The translations under genes were made by a program, and so were the position numbers. Shown here piece by piece: positions 1-5,935 of a stretch of DNA of 8,435 bases; within the stretch, counting starts at the first letter, position 1, and every line of letters starts with the position of its first letter. Source of the stretch: Betaproteobacteria bacterium. Its GTDB lineage: Bacteria > Pseudomonadota > Gammaproteobacteria > Burkholderiales > SG8-41. The DNA lies in assembly GCA_025363575.1 (NCBI GenBank), contig JANYDM010000162.1, positions 1-8,435 on the forward strand. The letters are read 5' to 3'. The notes beneath the pieces are model-generated. The model saw only the letters and a program-made list of their open reading frames with translations. It was not told where the DNA came from and did not search any database.

Positions 1-1
1 G

Positions 2-610
2 CTCACCGGCCAGCGCACCGTCGTCGCGAACTTCAAAGGCAGCAACAGCGCGCCGGCGTGGTCGCCCGACGGCAGGCGGCTCGCGCTCGTGCTCACGAAA
101 GACGGCAATTCGCAGATCTACGTCGTCAACGCCGACGGCAGTAATGTCACGCGTCTGACGAGCAGCGGCGGCATCGACACGGAACCGAATTTCTCGCCCG
201 ACGGTCAGTATGTAATATTTACCTCCGACCGCGGCGGCAGCCCGCAGATCTATCGCGTGGCTGTGAGCGGCGGAGCGCCCGAACGGCTTACGTTCGACAG
301 TCCCTACAATGTCTCGCCGCGCTATTCGCCGGATGGCAAATCGTTCGTGTTTATTCAGCGCGCCGGACGCTTCGACAACGTCGCGCTGCAGGATTTCGCG
401 AACAAGCAGGCCCAGGCGCTGACCGACAACGGCACCAACGAATCGCCGAGCTTCGCGCCTAACGGCAGGATCGTGCTCTACGCTACCGAGGTAAGGGGGC
501 GTGGTATATTAGCCGCGGTATCCAGCGATGGCCGCGTGCGTCAGCGGTTCAGCGCGGAAACGGGCGATGTGCGTGAACCGGCCTGGGGTCCACTGGTCAA
601 AAGCCCTTGA
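2..610 (+). CDS. tolB: Tol-Pal system beta-propeller protein TolB (C-terminal part; 5' end outside window)
   Basis: TolB is a periplasmic beta-propeller that binds Pal and links it to the inner-membrane TolQRA complex. Only the last 202 residues are visible. The reading frame is open to the left edge, so the gene starts outside the window. Four PD40-like propeller blades can be seen, each with an SPDG-type turn: AWSPDG (visible residues 19-24), then FSPDG, YSPDG and FAPNG. Tracts such as LTKDGNSQIYVVNADGS and IVLYATEVRGRG match the usual TolB pattern, and the protein ends normally in REPAWGP plus a short tail. The stop is TGA at 608-610. The pal gene follows after 16 nt with a good ribosome binding site, as expected for tolB-pal. 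Codons near the end (AGG GGG CGT GGT ATA TTA, 494-511) are unlike the GC-rich surroundings and coincide with a possible internal promoter. Confidence 0.96.
   Translation, partial: LTGQRTVVANFKGSNSAPAWSPDGRRLALVLTKDGNSQIYVVNADGSNVTRLTSSGGIDTEPNFSPDGQYVIFTSDRGGSPQIYRVAVSGGAPERLTFDSPYNVSPRYSPDGKSFVFIQRAGRFDNVALQDFANKQAQALTDNGTNESPSFAPNGRIVLYATEVRGRGILAAVSSDGRVRQRFSAETGDVREPAWGPLVKSP
502..510 (+). promoter_or_regulatory. Possible internal extended -10 promoter for pal inside tolB
   Basis: TG-G-TATATT at 502-510 has the form of an extended -10 element (TGn followed by TATAAT with one change). It stands out as an AT patch in GC-rich coding sequence and is written with ATA and TTA codons that are rare here. 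No convincing -35 is present 16-18 nt upstream. Transcription would start around 517-519, about 110 nt before the pal ATG. This is a weak call from the pattern only. Confidence 0.25.
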
Positions 611-626
611 TAAGGAGTGATACCAC

Positions 627-1184
627 ATGAATAAAATACTATTGAGCCTCGCCATCGTCGGTCTTCTTGCCGGCTGCTCGACGACCACGGACAAACAAAA
701 AGCGGTTGAAGTCGTCGATGCCACGCCGTCGAAGGGGGAGGCGCCCCCGCTGCCGAAGCAAGAGGTGCGGGATCCGGGGCCAATCGTATCGGTTCCCAAC
801 ACTTCGACGGGTAGCGGTACCGAAATCGGACCGACTACAGGCATATTGGCCCAGCGCAGCGTGTTTTTCGATTATGACAGCATCGTCATCAAGGACGAGT
901 TCAAGCCGCTCGTTACCGAGCATTCACGCTACTTGAGTAGTCATCGCGCGCAGAAAATCGTCATCAGCGGCAATACCGACGAGCGCGGCAGCCGCGAGTA
1001 CAACATCGCGCTGGGCCAGCGCCGCGCCGATAGCGTCAAGCAGATGATGCTGCTGCTCGGCGTCAAGGAAGACCAGATCGAGACTGTGAGCTATGGCGAA
1101 GAGAAGCCGCGCAATCCGGGCCGCGAAGAGGCGGCGTTCGCGGAAAACCGCCGCGGCGACATTGCCTACGTAGGCGAAAAGTAA
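627..1184 (+). CDS. pal: Peptidoglycan-associated lipoprotein Pal
   Basis: Pal is an outer-membrane lipoprotein that binds peptidoglycan non-covalently and interacts with TolB, anchoring the outer membrane during division. The 185-residue protein begins with a lipoprotein signal peptide with lipobox LLAGC, giving lipidated Cys17. A Pro-, Lys- and Glu-rich flexible linker follows (about 18-72). The OmpA-like domain runs from about 75 to 182. Its core NTDERGSREYNIALGQRRA (116-134) holds the Asp (D118) and Arg (R133) that contact meso-diaminopimelate in this family. The ATG at 627 is supported by AAGGAG at 612-617, 9 nt upstream, the best ribosome binding site in the left half. The stop is TAA at 1182-1184. 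Length and architecture are normal for the family. It lies between tolB and cpoB in the standard order. Confidence 0.97.
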   Translation: MNKILLSLAIVGLLAGCSTTTDKQKAVEVVDATPSKGEAPPLPKQEVRDPGPIVSVPNTSTGSGTEIGPTTGILAQRSVFFDYDSIVIKDEFKPLVTEHSRYLSSHRAQKIVISGNTDERGSREYNIALGQRRADSVKQMMLLLGVKEDQIETVSYGEEKPRNPGREEAAFAENRRGDIAYVGEK

Positions 1185-1190
1185 CGCTGA

Positions 1191-2144
1191 ATGGCGATAC
1201 TTCCCCGTGGACTGAATTTTAGCCGCGCCACACTTTCGAAGTGCGGCGCGGTTTTGCTTTTTGTTGTATTCGCCGCCAGCGCGCACGCGGGTCTCTTCGA
1301 CGACGACGAAGCGCGCAAGCAGATCGCCGCTGAAAGACGCCGCGTCGACGACATGAAGGAAGAGCTGAAAGCCCAGCAGCAGGCAGTCGATGGGCGCATC
1401 AACAAGCTCGAGGAAGCGCTCAAAAGCCAGGCGCTGCTCGATCTATTCACGCAGCTCGAGGCGCTCAAGCTCGAGATGACCAAGCTGCGCGGCCAGATCG
1501 AAGTGCTGAACAACAGCGTCGAGAACACGAGCAAGCGTCAGCGCGACATGTACCTCGATCTGGATACGCGTGTGCGCAGGTTCGAGCAGCAGGGCGGGCC
1601 GTCGGGGGTCGACGCGCCGGCTGCCGCGCCGCCGGTCGCACCGGCGACCACCGCTGCCGGTCCGGGTCCCGCCGGCGCGCCAGCCGCAGCGCCTGCGATC
1701 ACGGTGGCGAATACCGATACAGGCGCCGAGACGCGCGCTTACGAAGCCGCGCAGGGCCACCGTCGCATGGGCAACTACCAGGGCGCGATCGTCGCCTTTC
1801 AGAATTTCATCAAGCAGTACCCGAAGAGCAATCTCGCGCCGCGCGCGCAGTACTGGATCGGCGATTCGTACTTCAACCTGCGCGACTTCAAGCTGGCGAT
1901 CGGCAGCCAGCAGCTTCTGCTCAAGACTTATCCCGACAGCCCGACAGTGCCCGACGCCATGCTCAATATCGCGAGCTCACAGATCGAGATGGGCGAATCG
2001 GCCAACGGCAGAAAAACCCTTGAAGAGCTGGTTTCCCGGTTCCCGATCAGTGAAGCGGCGGAGAAAGCCAAGCGCCGTCTCGCGGCCTTGAATGCGCCGG
2101 GCTCGGTCGCACCCGCGGTTGCTGCACCCGCCGGCAAACTCTAG
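1191..2144 (+). CDS. cpoB: Cell division coordinator CpoB (YbgF), periplasmic coiled-coil/TPR protein
   Basis: CpoB is a periplasmic protein that interacts with TolA and coordinates outer-membrane constriction with PBP1B-driven peptidoglycan synthesis. The 317-residue product has a signal peptide (hydrophobic core about 19-30, likely cleavage after A31-H32-A33). A charged coiled coil follows (about 37-130), corresponding to the YbgF trimerisation region. Next come an Ala/Pro/Gly-rich linker (about 136-170) and three TPR-like repeats (about 181-212, 218-249, 255-287), including QYWIGDSYFNLRDF and the FPISEAAEKAKRRLAAL end helix. The ATG at 1191 lies 6 nt after the pal stop without a clear Shine-Dalgarno, which suggests translational coupling. 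A later start would remove the basic n-region of the signal peptide, so 1191 is kept. A terminator-like hairpin lies inside the signal-peptide codons and is listed separately. Confidence 0.93.
   Translation: MAILPRGLNFSRATLSKCGAVLLFVVFAASAHAGLFDDDEARKQIAAERRRVDDMKEELKAQQQAVDGRINKLEEALKSQALLDLFTQLEALKLEMTKLRGQIEVLNNSVENTSKRQRDMYLDLDTRVRRFEQQGGPSGVDAPAAAPPVAPATTAAGPGPAGAPAAAPAITVANTDTGAETRAYEAAQGHRRMGNYQGAIVAFQNFIKQYPKSNLAPRAQYWIGDSYFNLRDFKLAIGSQQLLLKTYPDSPTVPDAMLNIASSQIEMGESANGRKTLEELVSRFPISEAAEKAKRRLAALNAPGSVAPAVAAPAGKL
1221..1265 (+). terminator. Terminator-like hairpin with U tract inside the cpoB signal-peptide codons
   Basis: The arms 1223-1235 and 1239-1251 are complementary over 13 positions with one A/C mismatch, around a 3-nt TCG loop. 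Two further pairs (one of them G-U) can form with 1221-1222 and 1252-1253. The right arm is followed directly by TTTTGCTTTTT. This has the shape of a Rho-independent terminator, but it sits 32-75 nt inside cpoB. It may attenuate read-through from tolB-pal into cpoB, queE and beyond unless ribosomes translating pal and cpoB mask it. The shape is seen directly; the function is inferred. The T tract also encodes the hydrophobic LLFVVF core of the signal peptide, so part of it may be coincidence. Confidence 0.5.
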
Positions 2145-2147
2145 GAC

Positions 2148-2852
2148 GTGTCCGACAACTCTGCGGTGGCAGAACGTGGCGCGCCGATAGCGCCCACGAC
2201 GGATGTCGCGACGGCCACGCTGCGCATTACCGAGATATTTTTTTCCCTGCAGGGCGAGACCAGCCGCGTCGGCCTGCCGACCGTATTCGTACGGCTCACC
2301 GGCTGCCCGTTGCGCTGCGGCTATTGCGATACTGCTTACGCGTTCCATGGCGGGCAAACGATGACACTGGCGGCGGTGCTCGATACCCTCGCGCGGCACC
2401 GCACGCGCTACGTCACGGTGACCGGCGGCGAGCCGCTCGCGCAAAAGTATTGCCCCGAATTGCTGGCCGCGCTGTGCGAACGCGGCTATTCGGTTTCGCT
2501 CGAGACAAGCGGTGCGCTCGACGTGTCGCCGGTCGACGCGCGCGTTTCGAAAATCCTCGACATCAAAACGCCCGGCTCGGGTGAGGCAGCGAAGAACCTG
2601 TGGGCCAATCTCGCGCACCTGACCGCGGACGACGAGATCAAGTTCGTGCTTTGCGACGAAGCGGATTACGCGTGGGCAAAACAGCAGATGACGGAACGCA
2701 GCTTGGCCGCGATCTGTCCCGTGCTGTTTTCCCCCGTGCATGGTGCGCTCAACGCCACTGCGCTCGCCGACTGGATACTGCGCGATGAGTTGCCCGTGCG
2801 CATGCAAACCCAGCTGCACAAGCAGTTATGGGGCGCGCAGCCGGGCCGTTAG
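2148..2852 (+). CDS. queE: 7-carboxy-7-deazaguanine synthase QueE (radical SAM)
   Basis: QueE converts 6-carboxy-5,6,7,8-tetrahydropterin to 7-carboxy-7-deazaguanine, the ring-contraction step of preQ0/queuosine synthesis, in the cytoplasm. The 234-residue protein contains the opening ITEIFFSLQGETSRVG (27-42). The radical-SAM cluster motif is C53-x3-C57-x2-C60 within RLTGCPLRCGYCDTAY. VTGGEP (91-96) is the SAM-contacting motif. SLETSGALD (117-125), DIKTPGSGE (138-146) and FVLCD (166-170) are family landmarks, and the protein ends with MQTQLHKQLWG. The annotated GTG at 2148 is 3 nt past the cpoB stop. It gives about 25 extra residues before the usual family start, and its AGGA is too close to work well. 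GTG at 2166 is an alternative start. Function is certain; the exact N-terminus is not. Confidence 0.94.
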   Translation: MSDNSAVAERGAPIAPTTDVATATLRITEIFFSLQGETSRVGLPTVFVRLTGCPLRCGYCDTAYAFHGGQTMTLAAVLDTLARHRTRYVTVTGGEPLAQKYCPELLAALCERGYSVSLETSGALDVSPVDARVSKILDIKTPGSGEAAKNLWANLAHLTADDEIKFVLCDEADYAWAKQQMTERSLAAICPVLFSPVHGALNATALADWILRDELPVRMQTQLHKQLWGAQPGR

Positions 2853-2874
2853 CGCCCGGGTTGCTTGTGCACCG

Positions 2875-4017
2875 ATGTTCTGGCTCGCGCTCATCACATT
2901 GATCATCGTCGCGTGCGCCATGTGCGTCGTGGTTCGCGGCAACCGCAGCATACATTTTCTGCGCGATGCGGCCGCGGTATTGCCGCCCCGGCCGCCGCGC
3001 GTTTCATTGGTGATCGCGGCGCGCAATGAAGAGCCCAATATCGAAGCCGCGCTGGAATCGCTGCTCGCGCAGGACTATCCGGACTACGAGGTGATCGTCG
3101 TCGACGACCGCTCGACCGACTCAACGCCGCAAATCCTGGCGCGCGTGCAGGCGCGCAATTCCGCAATGAAGGTAGTGCGGATAGACACGCTGCCCGACGG
3201 CTGGCTCGGCAAGAATCACGCGCTCGAGCGCGGCGCGGCGCAGGCGTCGGGCGAAATCCTCATATTCGCCGATGCGGATGTCGTGATGCGCGCGGACACC
3301 GTGCGGCGCGCGGTCGCGCATGCGCTTGCGGCATCCCGCGATCATCTCGCGATTACCCCCGAAATGATCAAGCCCGGCATCACGCTTGCCATGTTCATGG
3401 GCGCGTTCACGCTGTTCTTTTCGCTGTTCGCGCGCCCGTGGCAGGCGGCCGATCCGCGCAGCAAGTGCTTCATCGGCATCGGCGCGTTCAACCTCGTGCG
3501 GGCAAGCGTGTACCGCGCCGTCGGCGGTCATGCGCGCATTGCCATGCGTCCGGACGACGATATCAAGCTCGGCAAGATCATCAAAAGCGCGGGTTTTTCG
3601 CAGGAAATGCTGTTCGGGTGCGGCCAGATCGGTGTCGAATGGTATCCGTCGGTCGGCGCGCTGGCGCGCGGCCTCGAGAAAAATACGCTCGCCGGCGTGG
3701 ACTACAGTGTCGCGGCCATCGTCGCCGGCGCGCTGTTGCAGACGGTGCTTTTCGTCTGGCCGTTCGTGGCGCTCGCGTTTACCACCGGCACGGTGCTCGC
3801 TTTGAATGTGGCCACGTGCCTGCTGCTGTTCGCCGCGTGTATCGATCAGACGCGCTACGTCGGCGTTTCACGCTGGCACGCCGCCGGGCTGCCGTTCGCA
3901 ACCGTGCTCTTTATCGGCATTCTGCTGCGCGCGACCTACATAACATTGCGCGATGACGGCATCAACTGGCGCGGCACGCACTATTCGCTCGCGTCGTTGA
4001 AGGCGAACCAAGTGTAG
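2875..4017 (+). CDS. Membrane-anchored family 2 glycosyltransferase
   Basis: This is a GT-A fold glycosyltransferase expected to move a sugar from a nucleotide-sugar onto a lipid or membrane acceptor. The 380-residue protein has an N-terminal membrane segment (about 1-20). The catalytic domain follows: SLVIAARNEEPNIEAAL (44-60), VVDDRSTDSTP (75-85), GWLGKNHAL (109-117), the metal-binding FADADVVM (131-138) and RPDDDIKLG (225-233). Two C-terminal hydrophobic helices (about 282-322) and another near 337-352 precede a conserved-looking INWRGTHYSL end. I see GLEKN (266-270) where processive relatives carry QxxRW. It resembles ceramide-glucosyltransferase-like, CrtQ-like and HpnB-like proteins, but the acceptor cannot be read from sequence. 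The ATG at 2875 is 22 nt after queE and places the membrane helix at the N-terminus. Extending the frame to 2740 would overlap queE by 113 nt. No clear Shine-Dalgarno is present. Confidence 0.85.
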   Translation: MFWLALITLIIVACAMCVVVRGNRSIHFLRDAAAVLPPRPPRVSLVIAARNEEPNIEAALESLLAQDYPDYEVIVVDDRSTDSTPQILARVQARNSAMKVVRIDTLPDGWLGKNHALERGAAQASGEILIFADADVVMRADTVRRAVAHALAASRDHLAITPEMIKPGITLAMFMGAFTLFFSLFARPWQAADPRSKCFIGIGAFNLVRASVYRAVGGHARIAMRPDDDIKLGKIIKSAGFSQEMLFGCGQIGVEWYPSVGALARGLEKNTLAGVDYSVAAIVAGALLQTVLFVWPFVALAFTTGTVLALNVATCLLLFAACIDQTRYVGVSRWHAAGLPFATVLFIGILLRATYITLRDDGINWRGTHYSLASLKANQV

Positions 4018-4020
4018 ATT

Positions 4021-4695
4021 ATGGCGAACGCGGTAGTACTCCTGTCGGGCGGTCTAGATTCGGCGACGGTGCTTGCGATCGCAAGCGCCGCGGGCCACGA
4101 TTGCTATTGCCTGTCGATCGATTACGGCCAGCGCCACCGTGCCGAACTCGCGGCGGCAACGCGCGTCGCGCAAGCGCTCCAGGCGCGGGAGCACCGCATC
4201 ACTACGCTCGATCTGACGGCGTTTGGCGGGTCGGCATTGACCGATGCCAGCATAGCCGTGCCGACCGGCGGCATTGCAGCCGGCATACCCGTCACCTATG
4301 TGCCCGCGCGCAATACGATCCTGCTGTCGCTGGCGCTCGCCTGGGCAGAGGTGCTCGGCGCGCGCGATATATTTTTCGGTGCCAATGCCGTCGATTATTC
4401 CGGCTATCCCGACTGCCGGCCTGAGTACATGCGCGCATATGAAACAATGGCCAACCTGGCGACGAAAGCAGCGGTCGAGGGCGCGCGGCTCGTGTTGCAC
4501 ACGCCCATCATCGCCTTGGGCAAAGCGGACATTATCCGCCGCGGACTGTCGCTCGGCGTCGATTACGCGTTGACCGTTTCCTGCTATCAGGCCGACGGCG
4601 AAGGGCGCGCATGCGGCATGTGCGATTCATGCCGTTTGCGCAAGGCCGGGTTTGAAGCTGCCGGCGTCGCCGACCCCACCCGCTACCTGAAGTAG
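4021..4695 (+). CDS. queC: 7-cyano-7-deazaguanine synthase QueC
   Basis: QueC uses ATP and ammonia to turn 7-carboxy-7-deazaguanine (the QueE product) into preQ0, the precursor of queuosine in tRNA. The 224-residue protein starts with the PP-loop ATP motif [10 protein letters not shown] (7-16). SIDYGQRHR (32-40), [13 protein letters not shown] (93-105) and [15 protein letters not shown] (122-136) follow. A zinc site is formed by C188, C198, C201 and C204 in [19 protein letters not shown]. Length and motif order are standard. The ATG at 4021 begins 3 nt after the glycosyltransferase stop without a strong Shine-Dalgarno, which fits coupling in the same operon. Together with queE it supplies two of the four preQ0 genes; queD and folE are not in the window. 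Confidence 0.96.
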   Translation: MANAVVLLSGGLDSATVLAIASAAGHDCYCLSIDYGQRHRAELAAATRVAQALQAREHRITTLDLTAFGGSALTDASIAVPTGGIAAGIPVTYVPARNTILLSLALAWAEVLGARDIFFGANAVDYSGYPDCRPEYMRAYETMANLATKAAVEGARLVLHTPIIALGKADIIRRGLSLGVDYALTVSCYQADGEGRACGMCDSCRLRKAGFEAAGVADPTRYLK

Positions 4696-4721
4696 CCGCT
4701 GCAGCGCTGGCAGCGCCCATG

Positions 4722-4757
4722 CCCGCGGACTAGAATGTCGGCACCTGTCCGCGGGAG
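4722..4757 (+). promoter_or_regulatory. Dyad plus possible -10 and ribosome binding site before the YeeE/YedE gene
   Basis: A perfect 9-bp inverted repeat, CCCGCGGAC (4722-4730) and GTCCGCGGG (4747-4755), encloses a 16-nt loop that contains TAGAAT (4731-4736), a plausible -10 box. The best-spaced -35 (TGGCAG, 4708-4713, 17-nt spacer) is poor. The right arm supplies part of the Shine-Dalgarno GGGAG (4753-4757), 5 nt before the ATG at 4763. In a transcript reading through from queC the stem could mask the ribosome binding site. In a transcript started at this -10 the left arm would be absent. The dyad is seen; both roles are inferred. Confidence 0.35.
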
Positions 4758-4762
4758 CAAGC

Positions 4763-5881
4763 ATGGAAAGCACGGCGCATTTGGGCGCAACGGTCGCATG
4801 GTGCGGTTTCGCGCTGGGTGTCGTGTTCGGCGCGGTCGGCAATAAAGTTAACTTTTGTACGATGGGCGCGGTGTCCGATCTCGTCAACATGGGCGACTGG
4901 GGCCGCATGCGCATGTGGCTGCTGGCGATCGCGGTGGCGATAACGGGCGCCTATACGCTGTGGTACCTCGGCATCGTCGATCTTTCGAAATCGATTTACA
5001 CCTCGCCCAATTTCACCTGGCTGTCGTTCCTGACCGGCGGCTTCCTGTTCGGCGTCGGCATGACGCTGGGTTCCGGTTGCGGCAGCAAGACGCTGATCCG
5101 CATCGGCGGCGGCAATCTGAAATCGGTCGTGGTCTATGTGTTTCTCGCGATTTCCGCGTACATGACGCTGCGCGGGCTGTTCGGCCAGTTCCGTGTTTCG
5201 GTGTTGCAGCCGGTGGCGGTCAACTTCGAAGCGTACGGATTGAAGGGGCAGGATCTGCCGTCGCTGCTGGCGGGCACCGGCATTGCGATCGGCACTTTGC
5301 GCATCGCGGTGGCCGCTATCGTCGCAGCGGGGCTGCTGTTATTCGTGCTGAAAGACCGCGAGTTTCGCGCCAATCCCGCCAATATTGCAGGCGGCGTCGT
5401 CGTCGGGCTGATCATCGTGGCCGGTTGGTACGTGACCGCGCATCTGGGCTACCAGGAAAATCCCGCGACCCTCGAGATGACTTTCTTCGGCACCAACACG
5501 CATGCCGCGGAATCCTTTTCCTTTGTCGCGCCGCTCGCGTACACGCTCGAGCTTTTGATGTTGTGGACGGACCAGTCGCTGACGATTACTTTCGGCATCA
5601 TGGCAGCGCTCGGCGTGATTGCAGGCTCGTGCGCTTACGCGCTGGCGAGCCGGACTTTCCGCTGGGAAGGCTTCACGACAAAAGAAGACCTCGCCAATCA
5701 CATGGCCGGTGGCGTCCTCATGGGTTTCGGCGGCGTCACCGCGCTGGGCTGTACGATAGGGCAGGGGATCAGCGGCTTCTCGACGCTCGCGCTGGGCTCC
5801 ATCCTGACGTTCGGCGCCATCATCGCCGGCTCGGCGGCGACGATGAAGTATCAGTACTGGAAAATCATGCGCGAAAATTGA
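4763..5881 (+). CDS. YeeE/YedE family membrane transporter (candidate thiosulfate/sulfur-compound importer)
   Basis: This inner-membrane protein belongs to the YeeE/YedE (DUF395) family, whose characterised member TsuA imports thiosulfate. Of 372 residues most lie in about nine or ten hydrophobic segments. The family's Cys-bearing motifs are visible in three places: NKVNFCTMGAVSD (C32), LFGVGMTLGSGCGSKTLIRIGGG (C106) and MGFGGVTALGCTIGQGISG (C330). The two Gly-rich repeats reflect the internal duplication of the family. Conserved cysteines are thought to relay the sulfur substrate through the pore, so their presence argues for a working transporter. ATG 4763 has a GGGAG ribosome binding site 5 nt upstream. 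The usual TusA-like sulfur-carrier partner gene is not next to it, since a convergent gene follows. The substrate is inferred from the family only and could be another sulfur compound. Confidence 0.88.
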   Translation: MESTAHLGATVAWCGFALGVVFGAVGNKVNFCTMGAVSDLVNMGDWGRMRMWLLAIAVAITGAYTLWYLGIVDLSKSIYTSPNFTWLSFLTGGFLFGVGMTLGSGCGSKTLIRIGGGNLKSVVVYVFLAISAYMTLRGLFGQFRVSVLQPVAVNFEAYGLKGQDLPSLLAGTGIAIGTLRIAVAAIVAAGLLLFVLKDREFRANPANIAGGVVVGLIIVAGWYVTAHLGYQENPATLEMTFFGTNTHAAESFSFVAPLAYTLELLMLWTDQSLTITFGIMAALGVIAGSCAYALASRTFRWEGFTTKEDLANHMAGGVLMGFGGVTALGCTIGQGISGFSTLALGSILTFGAIIAGSAATMKYQYWKIMREN

Positions 5882-5917
5882 AACAGCCGCAGCGTTTTGG
5901 ACGCTGCGGCTGTTTCA
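5879..5917. terminator. Bidirectional terminator between convergent genes
   Basis: A perfect 17-bp stem (5879-5895 with 5901-5917) with a 5-nt TTTGG loop starts at the stop codon of the YeeE/YedE gene and lies 18 nt before the end of the convergent minus-strand gene. Read on the minus strand it is followed by a TTTT run (from 5874-5877), the better U tract. On the plus strand the tail (AGTTGG) is poor in T. It probably ends both transcripts and blocks antisense read-through. Confidence 0.85.
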
Positions 5918-5935
5918 GTTGGAGCAAAGAGCCGG

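Noticed and set aside
2145..2240. Possible preQ1 riboswitch before queE
   Set aside because: Only 3 nt separate cpoB and queE and I see no preQ1-type pseudoknot elements; the gene is embedded in an operon.
2238..2244. Run of seven T in queE, possible slippage site
   Set aside because: It encodes the conserved Ile-Phe-Phe-Ser segment and the frame is intact on both sides; no sign of a programmed shift.
1977..2819. A 280-codon minus-strand frame opposite cpoB and queE
   Set aside because: It lies antisense to two well-identified genes and shows no domain or ribosome binding site.
2740..2874. Upstream extension of the glycosyltransferase to an ATG at 2740
   Set aside because: It would overlap queE by 113 nt, and the extra 45 residues are Cys/Ser/Arg-rich shadow sequence ahead of the membrane segment. 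ATG 2875 is the sensible start.
4697..4716. Short GC palindromes after queC as a terminator
   Set aside because: CGCTGCAGCG and GCGCTG/CAGCGC can fold, but no T tract follows, so no intrinsic terminator is called.
4844..4855. Perfect 12-bp palindrome AAAGTTAACTTT
   Set aside because: It encodes KVNF of the conserved NKVNFC motif of the transporter, far from any promoter, so it is most simply explained by coding.
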